Below are positions 1 through 11,718 of a DNA stretch of 64,000 nucleotides, one piece after another. This stretch comes from Gelatoporia subvermispora B (Eukaryota; Basidiomycota; Agaricomycetes; Polyporales; Gelatoporiaceae), in the NCBI GenBank assembly GCA_000320605.2, contig KB445795.1, positions 1,784,693 through 1,848,692 on the forward strand, in the 5' to 3' direction. The stretch's first letter is position 1; each line of letters begins with the position of its first letter. The position numbers were made by a program, and so were the translations under genes. The notes below the pieces were generated by a model. It was not told the origin of the DNA, made no database searches, and was given only the letters and a program-made list of their open reading frames with translations.

Positions 1-570
1 CTAACGCTGCTCGAGCGCGCACCCCATGCGCCTGGTGTGGCGCCAGCCCAGATGCAGTGCACACGCTACGCTTTGAGAGTGCACGCAGCGCTCGTGTTTA
101 GGAGCGCGCTCGGGACGCTGACGAAAGGCACAAGTTAGGAGAGGAGTGGGTGCTCGGATGACCCGCACATGCTAGCAGCACGCTAGCCCGCACAAAGCAC
201 CACACTGAGAGATACGGTGTACCAAGCCCCGAGCTGCGCGCCGACCCCCGCCGACGGCCAACGCGACGCGCACACACTCAGCGAGTGGCCCGCGTGCGAC
301 GGTCAAATCCCCCCGCCAACATCTGACTCAGGAGCTTGTCAAAGACTTTGTGTCGCATGCAGAGTCCACAAGCTGTAAGCTGATCCATGCGAGCCCGGCG
401 CTTCCATCCAGCTCCGCGACCGGCGCCAATATGTCCGATAGACGCTCGCAGTGCCCGCCCCGGACACCGGGCCGGGGCGTCTTCCACCTGCACCGCCGCG
501 CTGTGAGCCATCGGCCAGCGCCAGTCTGTGCAGCGTGCGCGCCCTCCGCCAACGCCCTCTGCCCGAGGTC
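1..570. other. Upstream region of vps23, no gene seen
   Basis: GC-rich stretch to the left of the Vps23 start codon. Several short overlapping open frames occur in both strands but none matches a protein family I recognise or shows a convincing start, intron or codon pattern. It presumably holds the vps23 promoter and 5' UTR. No TATA-like box is evident. Confidence 0.5.
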
Positions 571-2846
571 ATGTCCTCCCAAGAGTCCACCACTCAGAGG
601 TGGCTCCGTCAGAATATACAGACTTACGCCAGCAAAGACACCGTCTTCGCCCACGTCGACGCCGTGCTCGTCAGATTCACAACCATCAGACCAAAGACAG
701 ACGTGTACAGTTCAGTCTCCCCGCTGCCTGTCCCCCTTGCCGCCCCGCTCACGTCGTTTATCCAGCATACGACGACGGCCGCACACAGCTTCTGCTATGT
801 CTGCATGGTTTGCTCCCCATCCACTTCCGAGGCGCGGCGTACAACATTCCAATTGCTGTCTGGCTCACCCGCGACTACCCCCGTGAGCCCCCCATCGTCT
901 ATGTCGTCCCCACCAACGACATGCTCGTCCGCCCCAGCAAAAACGTAGACGTCAGCGGGCGGTGCCAAATAGACTACATTCGCGATTGGGAGCGCAAGAG
1001 CGAGGTACGTACCCGCGCGCCCATCCCGCGTTCCGCGCTCATGTGATTTCAATCTTGCCGGAACCGCTCTAGGGTTGCAGCCTGGTCGCCCTCCTTGAGG
1101 CGCTGCAGGACGTTTTCTCGCGCGAGCCTCCCGTCTATGCTAAGCCAAAGTCCCTCGCGTCGCCGCAGCCGCAGCCATCGCGCCCGCAGGCTTCTGTCGC
1201 GGACTATGCTGCCCGACCCCCGCCGCCACTTCCGGGTGCACATCTTCCGGCTTCTAACAATACCCCTCCTCCTGCAGCAGCGGCGTCTCCCCGACACGAC
1301 GCCCGACCTCCCTTGCCTGCTAAACCTGTCAATTCCGTTGCTGGGCCATCTCCGGTATTGTCGGTGGGAACTCCCGGTAGCCATCCCGGACACCGCTACA
1401 CATCAAGTCGCAGCGAATCACCCAATCCTTTGCTGAACGTGAGCAGCTGGCGTTCCTCGTGTTTGACGCGTCTCATCCGCTGATCATCGCGCGCTGGGAG
1501 ACAGCCGTCCCTGGCACTACGGCCCCCGCCACCCCTCCCGCAGCAACCCCACGCAGACTCGCCTGTCACACGAGTTGGAAATGCGTCGGTGCCGCCGATG
1601 TACTCGCCCCGTCCACCCGCGAGCACATATGACAGTGGCCCGAGCTCCGCGGGTCCGTTTGACACTGCATCACCGGAAACACCGGCGCGCACGCATCTGG
1701 TCACGGACCCACGATCCGTGCAGACGCCGCAACAATACGGACCTCCGCCTGTCATACCTACTAACACAGCGGTTACACCGCAGCCCGGTCCGAATACCAT
1801 CTCCCCTCCTGTACAACAAGTGTATTCTCTCCCAGTTTCGCCAGCAGGGAACATACCCGTACAACCTCTGCACCAAGGCCCGCCACCACCGTTTGTAACC
1901 CCACAACCCACTGCCAACCATCGGCCGCACAACTATGCCGTCCCCCCACCGGCCCCGCCCCCGCCGTCGTACGTACCCCAGGCGTACGCGCCGGCCCCGC
2001 AAGCTCCACGCCCCGCGCCGGCCGTCCCCCCGCCTGATCTGCTCGACGAAGACGAGCTCCCGGTGAGCGGGTCCCCGGCGCCGCAGCCGCGCGCCGCGCC
2101 CCCGCGCCCGCCGAACCCCGAGCTCCTGCGGCTGCACGCGCAGGTGCACGCGAAGCTCTCGGGCGAGCTCGCCGCGCTCGCCGGCGCGATGGCGCGCGAC
2201 GCGGAGCGCCTCCGCGCGATGCAGGCGGACCTCCTCGCGGGCGAGCCCGCGCTGCGCGACGAGATGGCGCGCCTCGAGGCCGTGCGCGACGTCTGCCGCG
2301 GCGTCGCGGCGCGCGTGGGGGCCGTCGTCGAGGCCGGCGCGCGGAACGTCGCGGAGCTCCGCAGAAAGGGCGACCCCGAAGTCGATGAGCTTGTCTGCTC
2401 CACGACTATCGTGTACAACCAGTACGTCTCTCGTTCGCTATTCACACTGCCGCTTCGTGCGCGTTCGCGTTCTGTGTAATGGATGCTGCGAATTCCTAAG
2501 TTCTGAGTTCTGAGTTCTGCATTCTGAAAATGCTGCGTTACGTGCTCCCGCAGGCTCATAGATCTCGTGGCCGAAGATAATGCCATCGAAGACACGATAT
2601 ACCATCTCCATCGCGCTCTCAATACCGGCCGCGTCGACCTGGAGCGGTTCTTGCGGGTGCGTCGTCATCTCCGTGCTCATCACCCCTTTGCCAGAAGCGC
2701 GGTGCGTCTGATGGAATGTCTCTTAATTGCAGACCACACGGGTGCTCGCCGAGGAGCAATTCATGAAGAGGGCCTTGATAGAAAAGATCCTCGCCGGGAT
2801 TCCGATTGGCGACGTCGCGTGGTCCCCGCCGCCCGAGTGGAGGTGA
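571..2846 (+). CDS. vps23: ESCRT-I subunit Vps23/TSG101 (UEV and steadiness-box protein)
   Basis: Binds ubiquitinated cargo and P(T/S)AP motifs at endosomes and sorts cargo into multivesicular bodies as the core ESCRT-I subunit. Six exons: 571-709, 766-1004, 1073-1438, 1505-2421, 2554-2656 and 2733-2846, giving 625 aa. The UEV domain (about residues 5-140) shows VYTYDDGRTQLLLCLHG and the YPREPPIVYVVPT block. As expected for UEV proteins there is no catalytic Cys. A long Pro-rich linker follows, then a helical coiled-coil stretch (about 420-560) and a C-terminal steadiness box with AEDNAIEDTIYHLHRAL and ending PPPEWR. The start is the first ATG in frame before the UEV. The product is longer than human TSG101 because of the Pro/Ala-rich linker. 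Function is inferred from family membership; the exon joins are seen in the sequence. Confidence 0.95.
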
Positions 2847-3745
2847 CGTGCGTCCGTCCGCTCCCTGGGCCCCCCTCTGAGAGCGAAAACGAGTGTTCGT
2901 CTCGGGACACGGACGGGGGTTTTTCATTTCTCCATCTCCCGCCACATCTCCTGTGCGGCTTCGTACGTCACGATACCTACTACCTAGCGGTCCAATTTTT
3001 TTCTGTGGAAAACCACAGCTACGGCTCTGCAGCGGCACGTCGGGGCCAGTGCGCCCCGCGCCAGCGGATGTGCGCCTTTGCACCGCGCTGTATTTCCGGG
3101 CAACAATCGACAGGACGTATATGTATAAGGGGCCGTCAGGGCAGGCGTTCGATACACACGAGGTCGCTGATCATATGCTGCGAAGCGGCCCACAACCGGT
3201 TCGAGACGGCGCCCTTGCGCCAGAAGTCTGGCCAGCCTCGAACTAGCCCCGCGAGCCCTCTCGTCATAGGTGACTGCACGCGTTCTCGAACGTCGCACCC
3301 TCGTTCTCTACCCACTGTTCCGGGTGGAGCCTAGATGTGCGTGCAGAGACTTGACTGCATCAAGATTGAACAAGATCGAGCGCTCGCTGTAAGCGAGGTT
3401 TTGAGGTTCGCCCTCGTTCTGCCCTGGATCGCCCGCCTTGACAAAGTGTGTCAGCGAGCCCGACGGGCGGGCCAAAGACGCCTCGCGAGCGGGCACCCTA
3501 CCGAATGAGTACAAGCGCGAAATTCGTTTCATACACTAAGTACCATACGGACAACATCAAAGCGTCATAGGAGCAAAACAGGGGTCCAGCCGCAAAGGAG
3601 ACGATAGATGACGACGACACAGCACTAAGAGTAGTAGAGGCACGAACATTGCATCGATCGATGCATAGATAGGCATAGACACTCCGGAGAAACTACTGTT
3701 CGAGAATCCAACGCGGAAACCAAGCTTCATGCGCACGGCCGATTG
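2847..3745. other. Convergent intergenic region between vps23 and src1
   Basis: About 0.9 kb between two stop codons facing each other. It holds only short non-conserved open frames, and I see nothing that supports another gene. It probably contains both 3' UTRs and polyadenylation sites. Confidence 0.5.
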
Positions 3746-6717
3746 TTAAGCAACGGGCCCGCTGCTCTCACCCTTGTCATCGAACTGGATTCTGCGCCCG
3801 CCAGGTGACCCGGGGCTTATCGCCTTACCCGCGCTGCCCACCCACCGCCATACTCGAAGCTCGTCTCCGCCTGCTACCTCTTCTAAATTTGTTCTGACGT
3901 TCGCGTTGCCCTCGACAACGCGTTCGACGCGCTCCCACAGCTGTTGGCGCGCGCGCACCGAGTGCTCGTCCTGCAGAATCAAGTCACGTAATTGCAGCGA
4001 CGAGAGGTACGGTTGCGGAGCGGTGACAGGATCGGTATGGTGCGCCATTTCTTGGTTGCGCAGCAGATCCAGCGCGATCTGCACCAGCGATGCAACTCGC
4101 TCGTTCTCAATGCGAGCTTGTGCTTGTCTCCTTCGGAATGCAAAGATGCTGAGAACCACTGCCGCGGTACCTACGCAATGGCCACGGTCAAAGAAGCGCA
4201 ATGGGTGCAATGAGCATCATTGTACGAACCGGCGATGGTCTTCTGCCATTCTAGCCAAGCGTCCCGAGCCTTAACTCGGAGAGCGCAGTCCCAACCCATC
4301 TGAGGCGTCTTGTGCGCCAGGTATCGCGTACCACTAAGTAAAATGTTAGATCTGATATGGAAGTCGGAGTCCGCTGAGCGTACTCGACATCTTCCGCGAT
4401 AAATACACCGCCCCATTGGACGAGCTGCTGGACAGCTTCGTTGAATGTGTATTCCAGAGTTTCCTGCATATCACCCTACGCGCAGAACGCGTCAGTATAT
4501 CGGAAATTTCATCAATCAAAACAACCTGCGTACTGCCGTCTTCTTTTTGAACTCATCCTTCAATACCTCTACTTCCAATCCCCAGCGCTTGGCTTCGATT
4601 ACCTCATCGCCATCAGGTTCGCCCACCCCGACGCCTTCGCAAAGTCTGCGTCCGCGCTCCGAGGCTAGCGTCGTCTCGATCGCCTTACCGAGAGCGCCAA
4701 TGTGCCGCTTGCGCCGAGGATCTTCGACGCAGCGCGGTGGTAGCGCAACCGGGCCGAATCCGGGTAGTCCATCGAGCGCGAAGGAGAATACGGAATAGAT
4801 CACGCGTGGTATATCAGCGCTTATGGATAAAGACTCCGTGTACTGGGGTCGCGCGAAGGTATTGGGCGATGTAGTCGGAACAGAGAGAGGGAGAAGTAGC
4901 GGGTGCGGGCGTAGAATGAAACCGTTGTCGCAGGTCACGGTGTTGACTGTGCATTTGGCGTGCGGGGGGCATGGCGTGCACGAATCCGGGTGAGGAACGG
5001 GTAGCGGAGGAGGGAGAGGGCAGGCCTCCGGAGTCACTACCACCTGGGACTCGGATTCGACGCCCTCTGCAGTGGCAGCGGTCGATGTACCATCAGCTTC
5101 AGGCAACGGGAACAGAGTCGTCCTATTCTCTCTATTGCAGTTCTCTACCGCTGCTCGCCGTACCCTAACGTCATCGAGGATCGCGTTCGTAATCCTACCA
5201 GTGTCGCAGAAGCCAAGTTGGGCTGATTCTTGCTTGTAGTTGACCAAAAAACCCGATGTAGCGAGGGCAAGGAGTAAGAGGAACACGCGTAGGGCTAGGG
5301 GTAAGGACGTTGATTCACGTTCGTCGGCATTTGGCACGATACGGCCGCCCTCTGCAATGCGCTGCGAGACCGCGCGCACGTCTTCATCAATCAAATCAGT
5401 ACTGTCTTCGGCTGCAACCTCATCCGCCAATTCTTCCAGAATTTCGTCGGTCTCCTCGCGTGCTTGCCCAGCCTCCGCAGGCGCGTCTGTGACAGGATTA
5501 TCTGGTGGGATCCTTGCAATGGAGGCCTTCAGCGCCGCAAGCTGGCGTTCTTCTTCCTCGTCTTGCTCCTGTGTATGACCTTGTGTCTCAACTTGCTCAA
5601 CTTGTGCATCCACTTTGAACCTGCTGTCCGCTAGCTCCTGTGGGAGGGCCGACCTGCGGGTAGCTCGCGAGGCAGTCGCCTTGCTTTCCTGTGCCACCTG
5701 TGGAGGTAGCTGAGGCTCGAATTCGCTCTCCGGTGGTTTGGTATGTACGATAGGCTCTTTCAATTTGCCTTTGCCCTTAGGACTCGGACTCGGTTGCGCA
5801 GGCTGCTCCTTTTGCGGGGACGGTGGCCCAAATAGGGGCGGAGCGGACATTGATTGTCTAGACCTGAGGTTCGGTCGCGGGATCATACTAGTGCGGCTTT
5901 GACGTGTTCGTGGGCGGACAGGAGAGGCTCGTGCAGGCGAGGACGACTCGGCACCTGACTGGAAGATATTGTTGTCTTCCCATCCAGAGTCTTCCGCATG
6001 GCCCTGAGAAACGCGACGAGAAGAAGAGCCAGCGTCGGCGGTCTATGGAAGACGTGAGTGGGCCACTTACTTGTATTAGATCTGGTTATAGAACGTACAC
6101 TTTTCTTGCTGCGTCCGACTTTACGGACCACAATCTCCTCCTCCGGCTCACTCTCTTCGACCAGTGTTGGCTCTGCAGGTTGTACAGCCTTCTGTCTAGA
6201 GGGGCCACCCAGAGAGGGTTGCGCAGATGAACGACGTCGCTTTGGCTACGAATTTCGGTGCATATGAATGAGAAGTGATAGATAAGACAAAACAAGCAGA
6301 GCTGACAGGAGCAACCTCTGTTTGAGGTTCTTCTTCCGAGGTTGGTGCACGCGAGAGTCGCCTGGAGGAACGTCGTACCGGCTGCAAAGGGTGAGTATGA
6401 CCAGCATCGATCATGACCGAATAACGCACCTTCCTGCCTTCATTTAATGGCCTTCCCGTATGTCCATCAGTAATGCCGTCATCGCTGGCCTGACTACTTT
6501 CGCGCTTAGAGCGCTCCTTCTTGAACTTGTCGGCACGAGTCTTGATCTCGTCGTTGAAGAGTTGCACGAGCTTTCCCTTCGTGTAGGGGGTGGGATAATT
6601 GATGTTGTGAAAACCAAACACGCCCAGAAGCTGGGGCACGGTGAGGCTGGCAGGATCGAAATCGGGTTCGAGATATTCGCCGACCGCGATGACCTGGGCG
6701 GCTGTCATGCGCGACAT
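3746..6717 (-). CDS. src1: Inner nuclear membrane protein of the Src1/Heh (MAN1-like) family
   Basis: Integral inner nuclear membrane protein that tethers chromatin, especially telomeric and rDNA regions in yeasts. Seven exons on the minus strand: 6717-6430, 6381-6316, 6245-6099, 6003-4534, 4463-4384, 4333-4230 and 4170-3746, giving 859 aa. The N-terminal HeH/LEM-like helix-extension-helix module (about residues 10-60) has YLEPDFDPASLTVPQLLGVF and KLVQLFNDEI. A basic PKRRR nuclear signal opens exon 3. A Ser/Pro-rich acidic stretch precedes transmembrane helix 1 (RVFLLLLALATSGFLVNY). A Cys-rich lumenal domain follows (CDTGR, CTPCPPHAKC, TCDNGF), then a conserved TRYLAHKTPQMGWDC block, a second hydrophobic segment (TAAVVLSIFAF) and a MAN1/Src1-type C-terminal domain. 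An upstream ATG at 6822 is in frame, but MSRMTAAQVI at 6717 matches where the HeH domain normally starts. Confidence 0.9.
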
Positions 6718-8187
6718 GGTGAAGCGAAACGCGTGCTCGCCGCGTGCTACGATGAGCTCGAGGTGGGAGTCGTTGTAAACAAGCGCGTCGCGCAATGTTT
6801 CCCACGGCACCCCTGTCAACAACCCAGGGACACACCACGTGAAGCATGTTCACGTGCACGCGTCGCGCGTGTCATATCACGCGCCACAGGCGCCTATGTG
6901 AGTGGTAATCTCGAAGATCGCAGTTGAGCGTTGACCAGCAGCGCTGGCGGCAACACTCTGGCGTCGCGCGGATTCTAAGGACAGCGATTTTTATGGTTCA
7001 TTTGCCTCGATGCTCCCTTCACGCGTACTTGACGCCCTGTCAATCACTTACTTTGCGACAATCTGACCACCTGGTGCTTCTGCTTTCACGTATTGCTTCC
7101 GCATCGTATCAGTTCATCTTACAGTGCAAACGGTATTCCGGCTGGAAAGATACGGGGATAGCTTTCTCGTGTCTGTCTTTTTCTCGGCGATATACTCGTA
7201 TATGGTTCTGTCGGAGCAATAGCCCGTCCCGGTTCGTTCGGTACTAATCAATGACGTGGACGCGTGTACAGGGGTGCACGTTGCCCACGATTAGGCTGCG
7301 AGAAAATGAGACATCTCACGTCTTCTGAGACGCATCAGACATCAAGTGAACAAGAGGCCCCGCTAGTGGAGACAAGGTGCCTGTAAGTCCCCTGAGGAAC
7401 AGAAATTCGAACGCTACTGATCTCGACGCCCCAGGACTCTGCAGACCTGCGCATTGCAATCCCGCATGTAGCTGTATATGTATCTAAATCGCATGTCAGA
7501 TGTCATGCATCTACTGTAGCTTGTCGCTGAGAGAGCTCCTCGCTTTAAATAAGTATGGATGCTCAGATCCAGCCCTCCGAATCTGAGCCGGGCCTTTGGC
7601 CCCTTGCATAATTCGTCATGTTCGAAACGCTCCGTGGCTTCCATAGAGCTCTTGACGTCCAGAAAACGGCATTTACAACATCGGTTCTCGGACGGGGTCA
7701 ACACCGACTGCTATAATGGCGCGCAAACTGCCACGATTGGAGATGATTGACACACCGCGATAACGGAGCGTTCCTTACCTCGGCCAACTGGCGTGATCTT
7801 CGGCCTTCCTTGAGCACGCATGCGATATTCATAGGACAGGCTCAGGCGAGCATTCCGGTCGTCGCTGCGTGCTGCAAGAGACAAGCTGTGCTGCTAGCGG
7901 CATCTGTCAGTCGCCAGCGCGCAAGCTGTGGGAAATTGCGCGTCTTCAACAATCGCGGGTCGAAGGGGGAGCCCCGCTCTAAACTCATTGTTGGCCGCCT
8001 TGTCGATCGCCTAGACCAACTCAGTCAAAAACCCCTCAGCGTATACCGTGAACTTGAACGTCTAGCGTTGCGCCTCCCCCCGCCCACGACAACCTCGGAC
8101 CACCGCCTGATCAACGAGTACAGTGCCGATCAGCGCCAAAAGTATTGCTCAGTTCGAACTTGATACGCGTAAATCCCATCGATCTTC
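6718..8187. other. Divergent intergenic region between src1 and the first zinc-cluster gene
   Basis: About 1.5 kb with no gene I can support. It includes the promoters of src1 (-) and of the zinc-cluster gene starting at 8188. The block at 7759-7815 has a diverged copy at 11018-11075, upstream of the second zinc-cluster gene; see findings. One ORF of about 138 codons spans the first block, but it matches nothing known to me beyond that short similarity. Confidence 0.5.
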
Positions 8188-10564
8188 ATGACACAGACCT
8201 GTTCTCCCTGTCGGTAAGCAGGCCGGTTGCAGGTAGCTCCCTCTGAAGCTGACTTGAGTTACTGATATCTTAGACAACGCAAAGTTGTGAGCCATGGCAC
8301 TCCTATAGAACAGAGAAGACGCGCGGCTAATTGTCGGCGTGTCGCCGCCCCGTAGAAATGCGACGGCTTGTTGCCTCAGTGCTCGCAATGCACGAAGGCT
8401 CGTAAGCCTCTGCAGTGTGAATATGGTACAAGCGGCCTGCTTGGTGCATACAAAGGGCCTGCACTTCAGAAAGGAGAGGCGTGCTTTCCATGCAGGTGCG
8501 GTAGTAGTGCGCTCGGTTTGATAATTCGTGCCTCACTGCGAGTGCGCAATACAGGAAGAAGAAGAAGGTTTGTATCCATTTTAGCACGCTGAATTCTCAC
8601 TTAACATTTGCTTAGAGATGTGGTGGTGAACGACCATATTGCTCGGGCTGTATGGCCGCAGGAAAAGAGGCCGAATGCGAATACGAGGAGCTCATTACGC
8701 GCGAGGAGGCGCGGGTCCTCCAGCAGCATAATCAACATTTGCAACAGCAAAATGAAGGTCTCCAAAGCACGAATAACTCTCTACAACAGGAGATACTGCG
8801 GCTGCAGCAACAATTAGCTGGATACAAAACATCGAGCACTTCTGCCATGGTTCGACCAAGCGGTATCTATGTCCAATAACTTGCTTCATGTGGTGCTGCC
8901 TTACACGCCGTTGGCACCGCTTGCAGACACTTCTAAATTTCCAGAAGAGCATTTGCCAAGTCTCGTTTCAACAGCAGCGCCAACATGGCCCGTGTGCGAG
9001 GTTCCCGCGTACTGGGGGCAAGTTCCCCTGGGTGCGCCTTCCCCGACCGACAGCCTGGGTTTTCAAGCACAGCTCCCAGGGCCTGACATGACCAACATGT
9101 TTGTGGGTTTCGAGCTGCTTTCTCCCATGGTGGATAAACCTCTTCTGCCTCGGACCCTTCCATTCAACGACGAGATGCTCGCGATCTAGTACGCCCCAAA
9201 TATTTCTGCATCAGCATCTATATTAATGTTGTGGCCATAGTCGCGACACGTTTATCACACATTACGACCAGCTGGGACTCAGCTTGCGCCCCGCAAAAGT
9301 CGACGCGCTGCGCCGAGGGGACATCTCCGGGCAATTTGCAGCCCCTGTCCTTGTATTTTTGGCCCAGCTGGCGGGTTGCCGTCTCTGGCGAGAGCACTTC
9401 CGGAGCACTGCCGACAGGGAATCAGAATACATTTTATCCACTTTGCTTTTCGACGCTCTCGACGCAACCACTTGTCTTGTGACGAGGCTACAAGTACACA
9501 CGACTCTTACAATTCATTTTCTCATCAAACTCGACATGGATAAGGGAGCTCAGCAGCTCCAAATGGCAGCAAAACTTGTTGAAGAGAACAGTTCGACGTT
9601 CCTCTCGCCGCCTATAGCTGGTGCCGACGGGTCACATGAATACCTTGCGGAACACATCAGCGCCCTATGCCAGCTAGTATACTTGGACAAGGCGGCGCAA
9701 ATTGTTTTGCACGGCCCACCTATGCTTCAAGAATGGTTCGAGCGAGGATACGAAGACCTACTGGTAGTTTTGCAATCATACACGTCCCTCGAATTCTACT
9801 GATGCCGTTGGCAGTGCGCGCTTTCACCGTTCATCGCTAAGAACAACTTCCCTGTCCTACGTGCTAGGAGCATAGGATTATTGCAGCGCGCGTTACAGCT
9901 ATCCTCGGATTACGAGGCTGCGAAGCCTGACTATCGTCACATCGGCAAGCTTGCGACCGTGCGATTGGAATGTGTGCAGGTCCAGACGGCGGTTCGCGGA
10001 CACATCCAGGGATTGTCGCAGTTGGCGGAGAGCATTCATGCGCACGGCTCTGTGGGAAACATGCTAGCCCTGAAGTTATGCCTGATCATCTCGATGACCG
10101 CAGCTGCCACACTCCAGTCCGTATGCTCTGACGAAGATCTCCGTGCCATGCGGTTCTGCAGCGACACCATCGAAGAGATTGTCCGGCTCACTAAGGGTTT
10201 CAAAGACGGGGACTACATCTATTTGGACCCGATCCTTTCCGTGAGTTCATACTTCGACTCTTCTGCGCACACGGTGAGGTGACAATGCATAATCCACAGA
10301 CATGTTGGTCCATCACCGCGGAAATCATAAAAAAGAAGCAGCGCTGGATGTCATTAGAGTCATGCGTCGCGGAGCATTGGCAAGTGGCAATAGGCGTCAT
10401 GATAGAGTCTGCCAAAAAGCTGGGCCGTGCACTCCCCTTCACGGGTGAGTGAACACACATCCCTCGATAGATTGGTCAATTCAGTAGTGATATCCGCAAC
10501 AGTTGGGTCAATCCAAGATATGGAGCATCTTGTCGGAAATGGCGTATCTTTCCCAGAGTCATGA
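8188..10564 (+). CDS. Double Zn2Cys6 transcription factor, copy A
   Basis: Predicted nuclear DNA-binding regulator; targets unknown. Ten exons: 8188-8213, 8274-8286, 8356-8495, 8555-8567, 8616-8862, 8927-9188, 9241-9763, 9815-10240, 10300-10444 and 10485-10564, giving 624 aa. Two zinc clusters lie in tandem at the N-terminus, both with CX2CX6CX6CX2CX8C spacing: one from CSPCRQRKVKC (residues about 5-34) and one from CFPCRKKKKRC (about 58-87), with a roughly 23-residue linker. A Gln/Asn-rich coiled coil (about 95-125) follows as the likely dimer zipper. The C-terminal half resembles the middle-homology region of fungal regulators, for example GDISGQFAAPVLVFLAQLAGC and LCLIISMTAAATL. Exons 2 and 4 are 13-nt microexons, each encoding the basic loop of one cluster. 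The last acceptor could be 10484 or 10487, a 3-nt difference that keeps the frame. The gene is a tandem paralogue of the gene at 11719. Confidence 0.85.
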
Positions 10565-11718
10565 TGCTCGCGTCGTTTTGCTTTCAGAATCTTTTACAGT
10601 GCATGCGAAATACGTAGTGTATACCTAGTCTATTCGCAATGTTTCATACGTTCTATATTCTGGCCCAGACCAAGTGTCGATGTATTTCGATGTACATTTA
10701 TGCAATCATCATTCGTACGCACTCGATGTAACACAGCAATTAGCGTGAATGATCTCAGACGGCGTATGATTTTACGTGTTGACGCTGTCCCTGACGATTC
10801 TGTCTTTTCGACGCCAGGGGTAGGCACGCGTGGGAGCTCGCGGCTACAGAGGGGATTCAGAGGAGCGCGGATGCTATAATTCGAAAAAGTCTTGGGAGAA
10901 GTCCGTGAAAGTAGGTTTAACCGGCCGCGGGGTGTTAAGAGTAAGAGGGTTCTGCGTCCCGCGATGCATTGGTCTCATGATACTCGGTAATCCGAGTATG
11001 GCAAGGTGTGGTATCATGATAACGGCGTGTTCCTCACGAGCGACAACGGGCGTGATCTTCAAGCTTCTTTTGAGCGCCAGATGGGCGTTATGGGGGGCAA
11101 TGCCAGGCAATGCCGCAGACGCGTGGTGGGTGAGCGATGCCACGGCGAGTTCTTCCCTGACCTGTACCTGCAAATTTGCATAGGACGAGTTTCGTCGCCG
11201 GCTGTTGGAGATGCCGATTGCGTGCTTGAGGAGTCCGAGCAGAGGCGAGATAATTCTCCGATGACAAGCGAAGAAGAAAAAACCCTCGGACATTCCGAGC
11301 AGATTCTGTGGCGGATGGCAGGATCTGCGTGGGGCAATAGGCCAGTGCCATAATACTCGCGGTCACTGCAGGCGAACGCGCCGGTGGCTGCGGGCGGCTG
11401 CACGTGCGTCTGCGACCAACAGCCTGGATACTCCCGTGCGTCTAGTACAAATGCGGCACCATTCGTTGACAGCCGCCTCCCGTTCGCCCTCTCGAATCTG
11501 CTGCTCCCAGGCCTCATCCATCCCCTGCAGCGCCCGTCGTCGTCGTCGCCGTCGCGTCCGCAGCGCGCAGGCCGTCGTCAGCACCAGCGTACCCAGATTG
11601 TCAGCCACTCTCCACAACGCGCCAGACGCGTAGGTGGCGGGATTAACCCGTGTCGATCTTAAGTGACGGGCAGAGGCCGCTTGATCTTCAAACGTTCGGG
11701 ATTGGTCCGTTTGTATTC
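10565..11718. other. Spacer between the tandem zinc-cluster genes
   Basis: About 1.15 kb between copy A's stop and copy B's start. It holds the second copy (11018-11075) of the block also present upstream of copy A. A minus-strand open frame around 11363-11617 encodes an Arg-rich, then acidic peptide, but I cannot connect it to any family or extend it by splicing, so it is not called as a gene. Confidence 0.45.

Noticed and set aside
3190..3215. B-box-like GGTTCGAGAC suggesting a tRNA
   Set aside because: No matching A-box, acceptor stem or cloverleaf could be folded around it.
7747..8163. 138-codon plus-strand ORF upstream of zinc-cluster copy A
   Set aside because: Starts at a non-ATG codon and matches the copy B region only over about 20 codons; not enough to call a gene, so it is kept as a finding.
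10200..10460. Possible extra gene opposite the end of zinc-cluster copy A
   Set aside because: Explained fully by the last exons of copy A, which align with copy B.
11363..11617. Arg-rich minus-strand ORF between the zinc-cluster genes
   Set aside because: No family match, no spliceable extension and no counterpart upstream of copy A.
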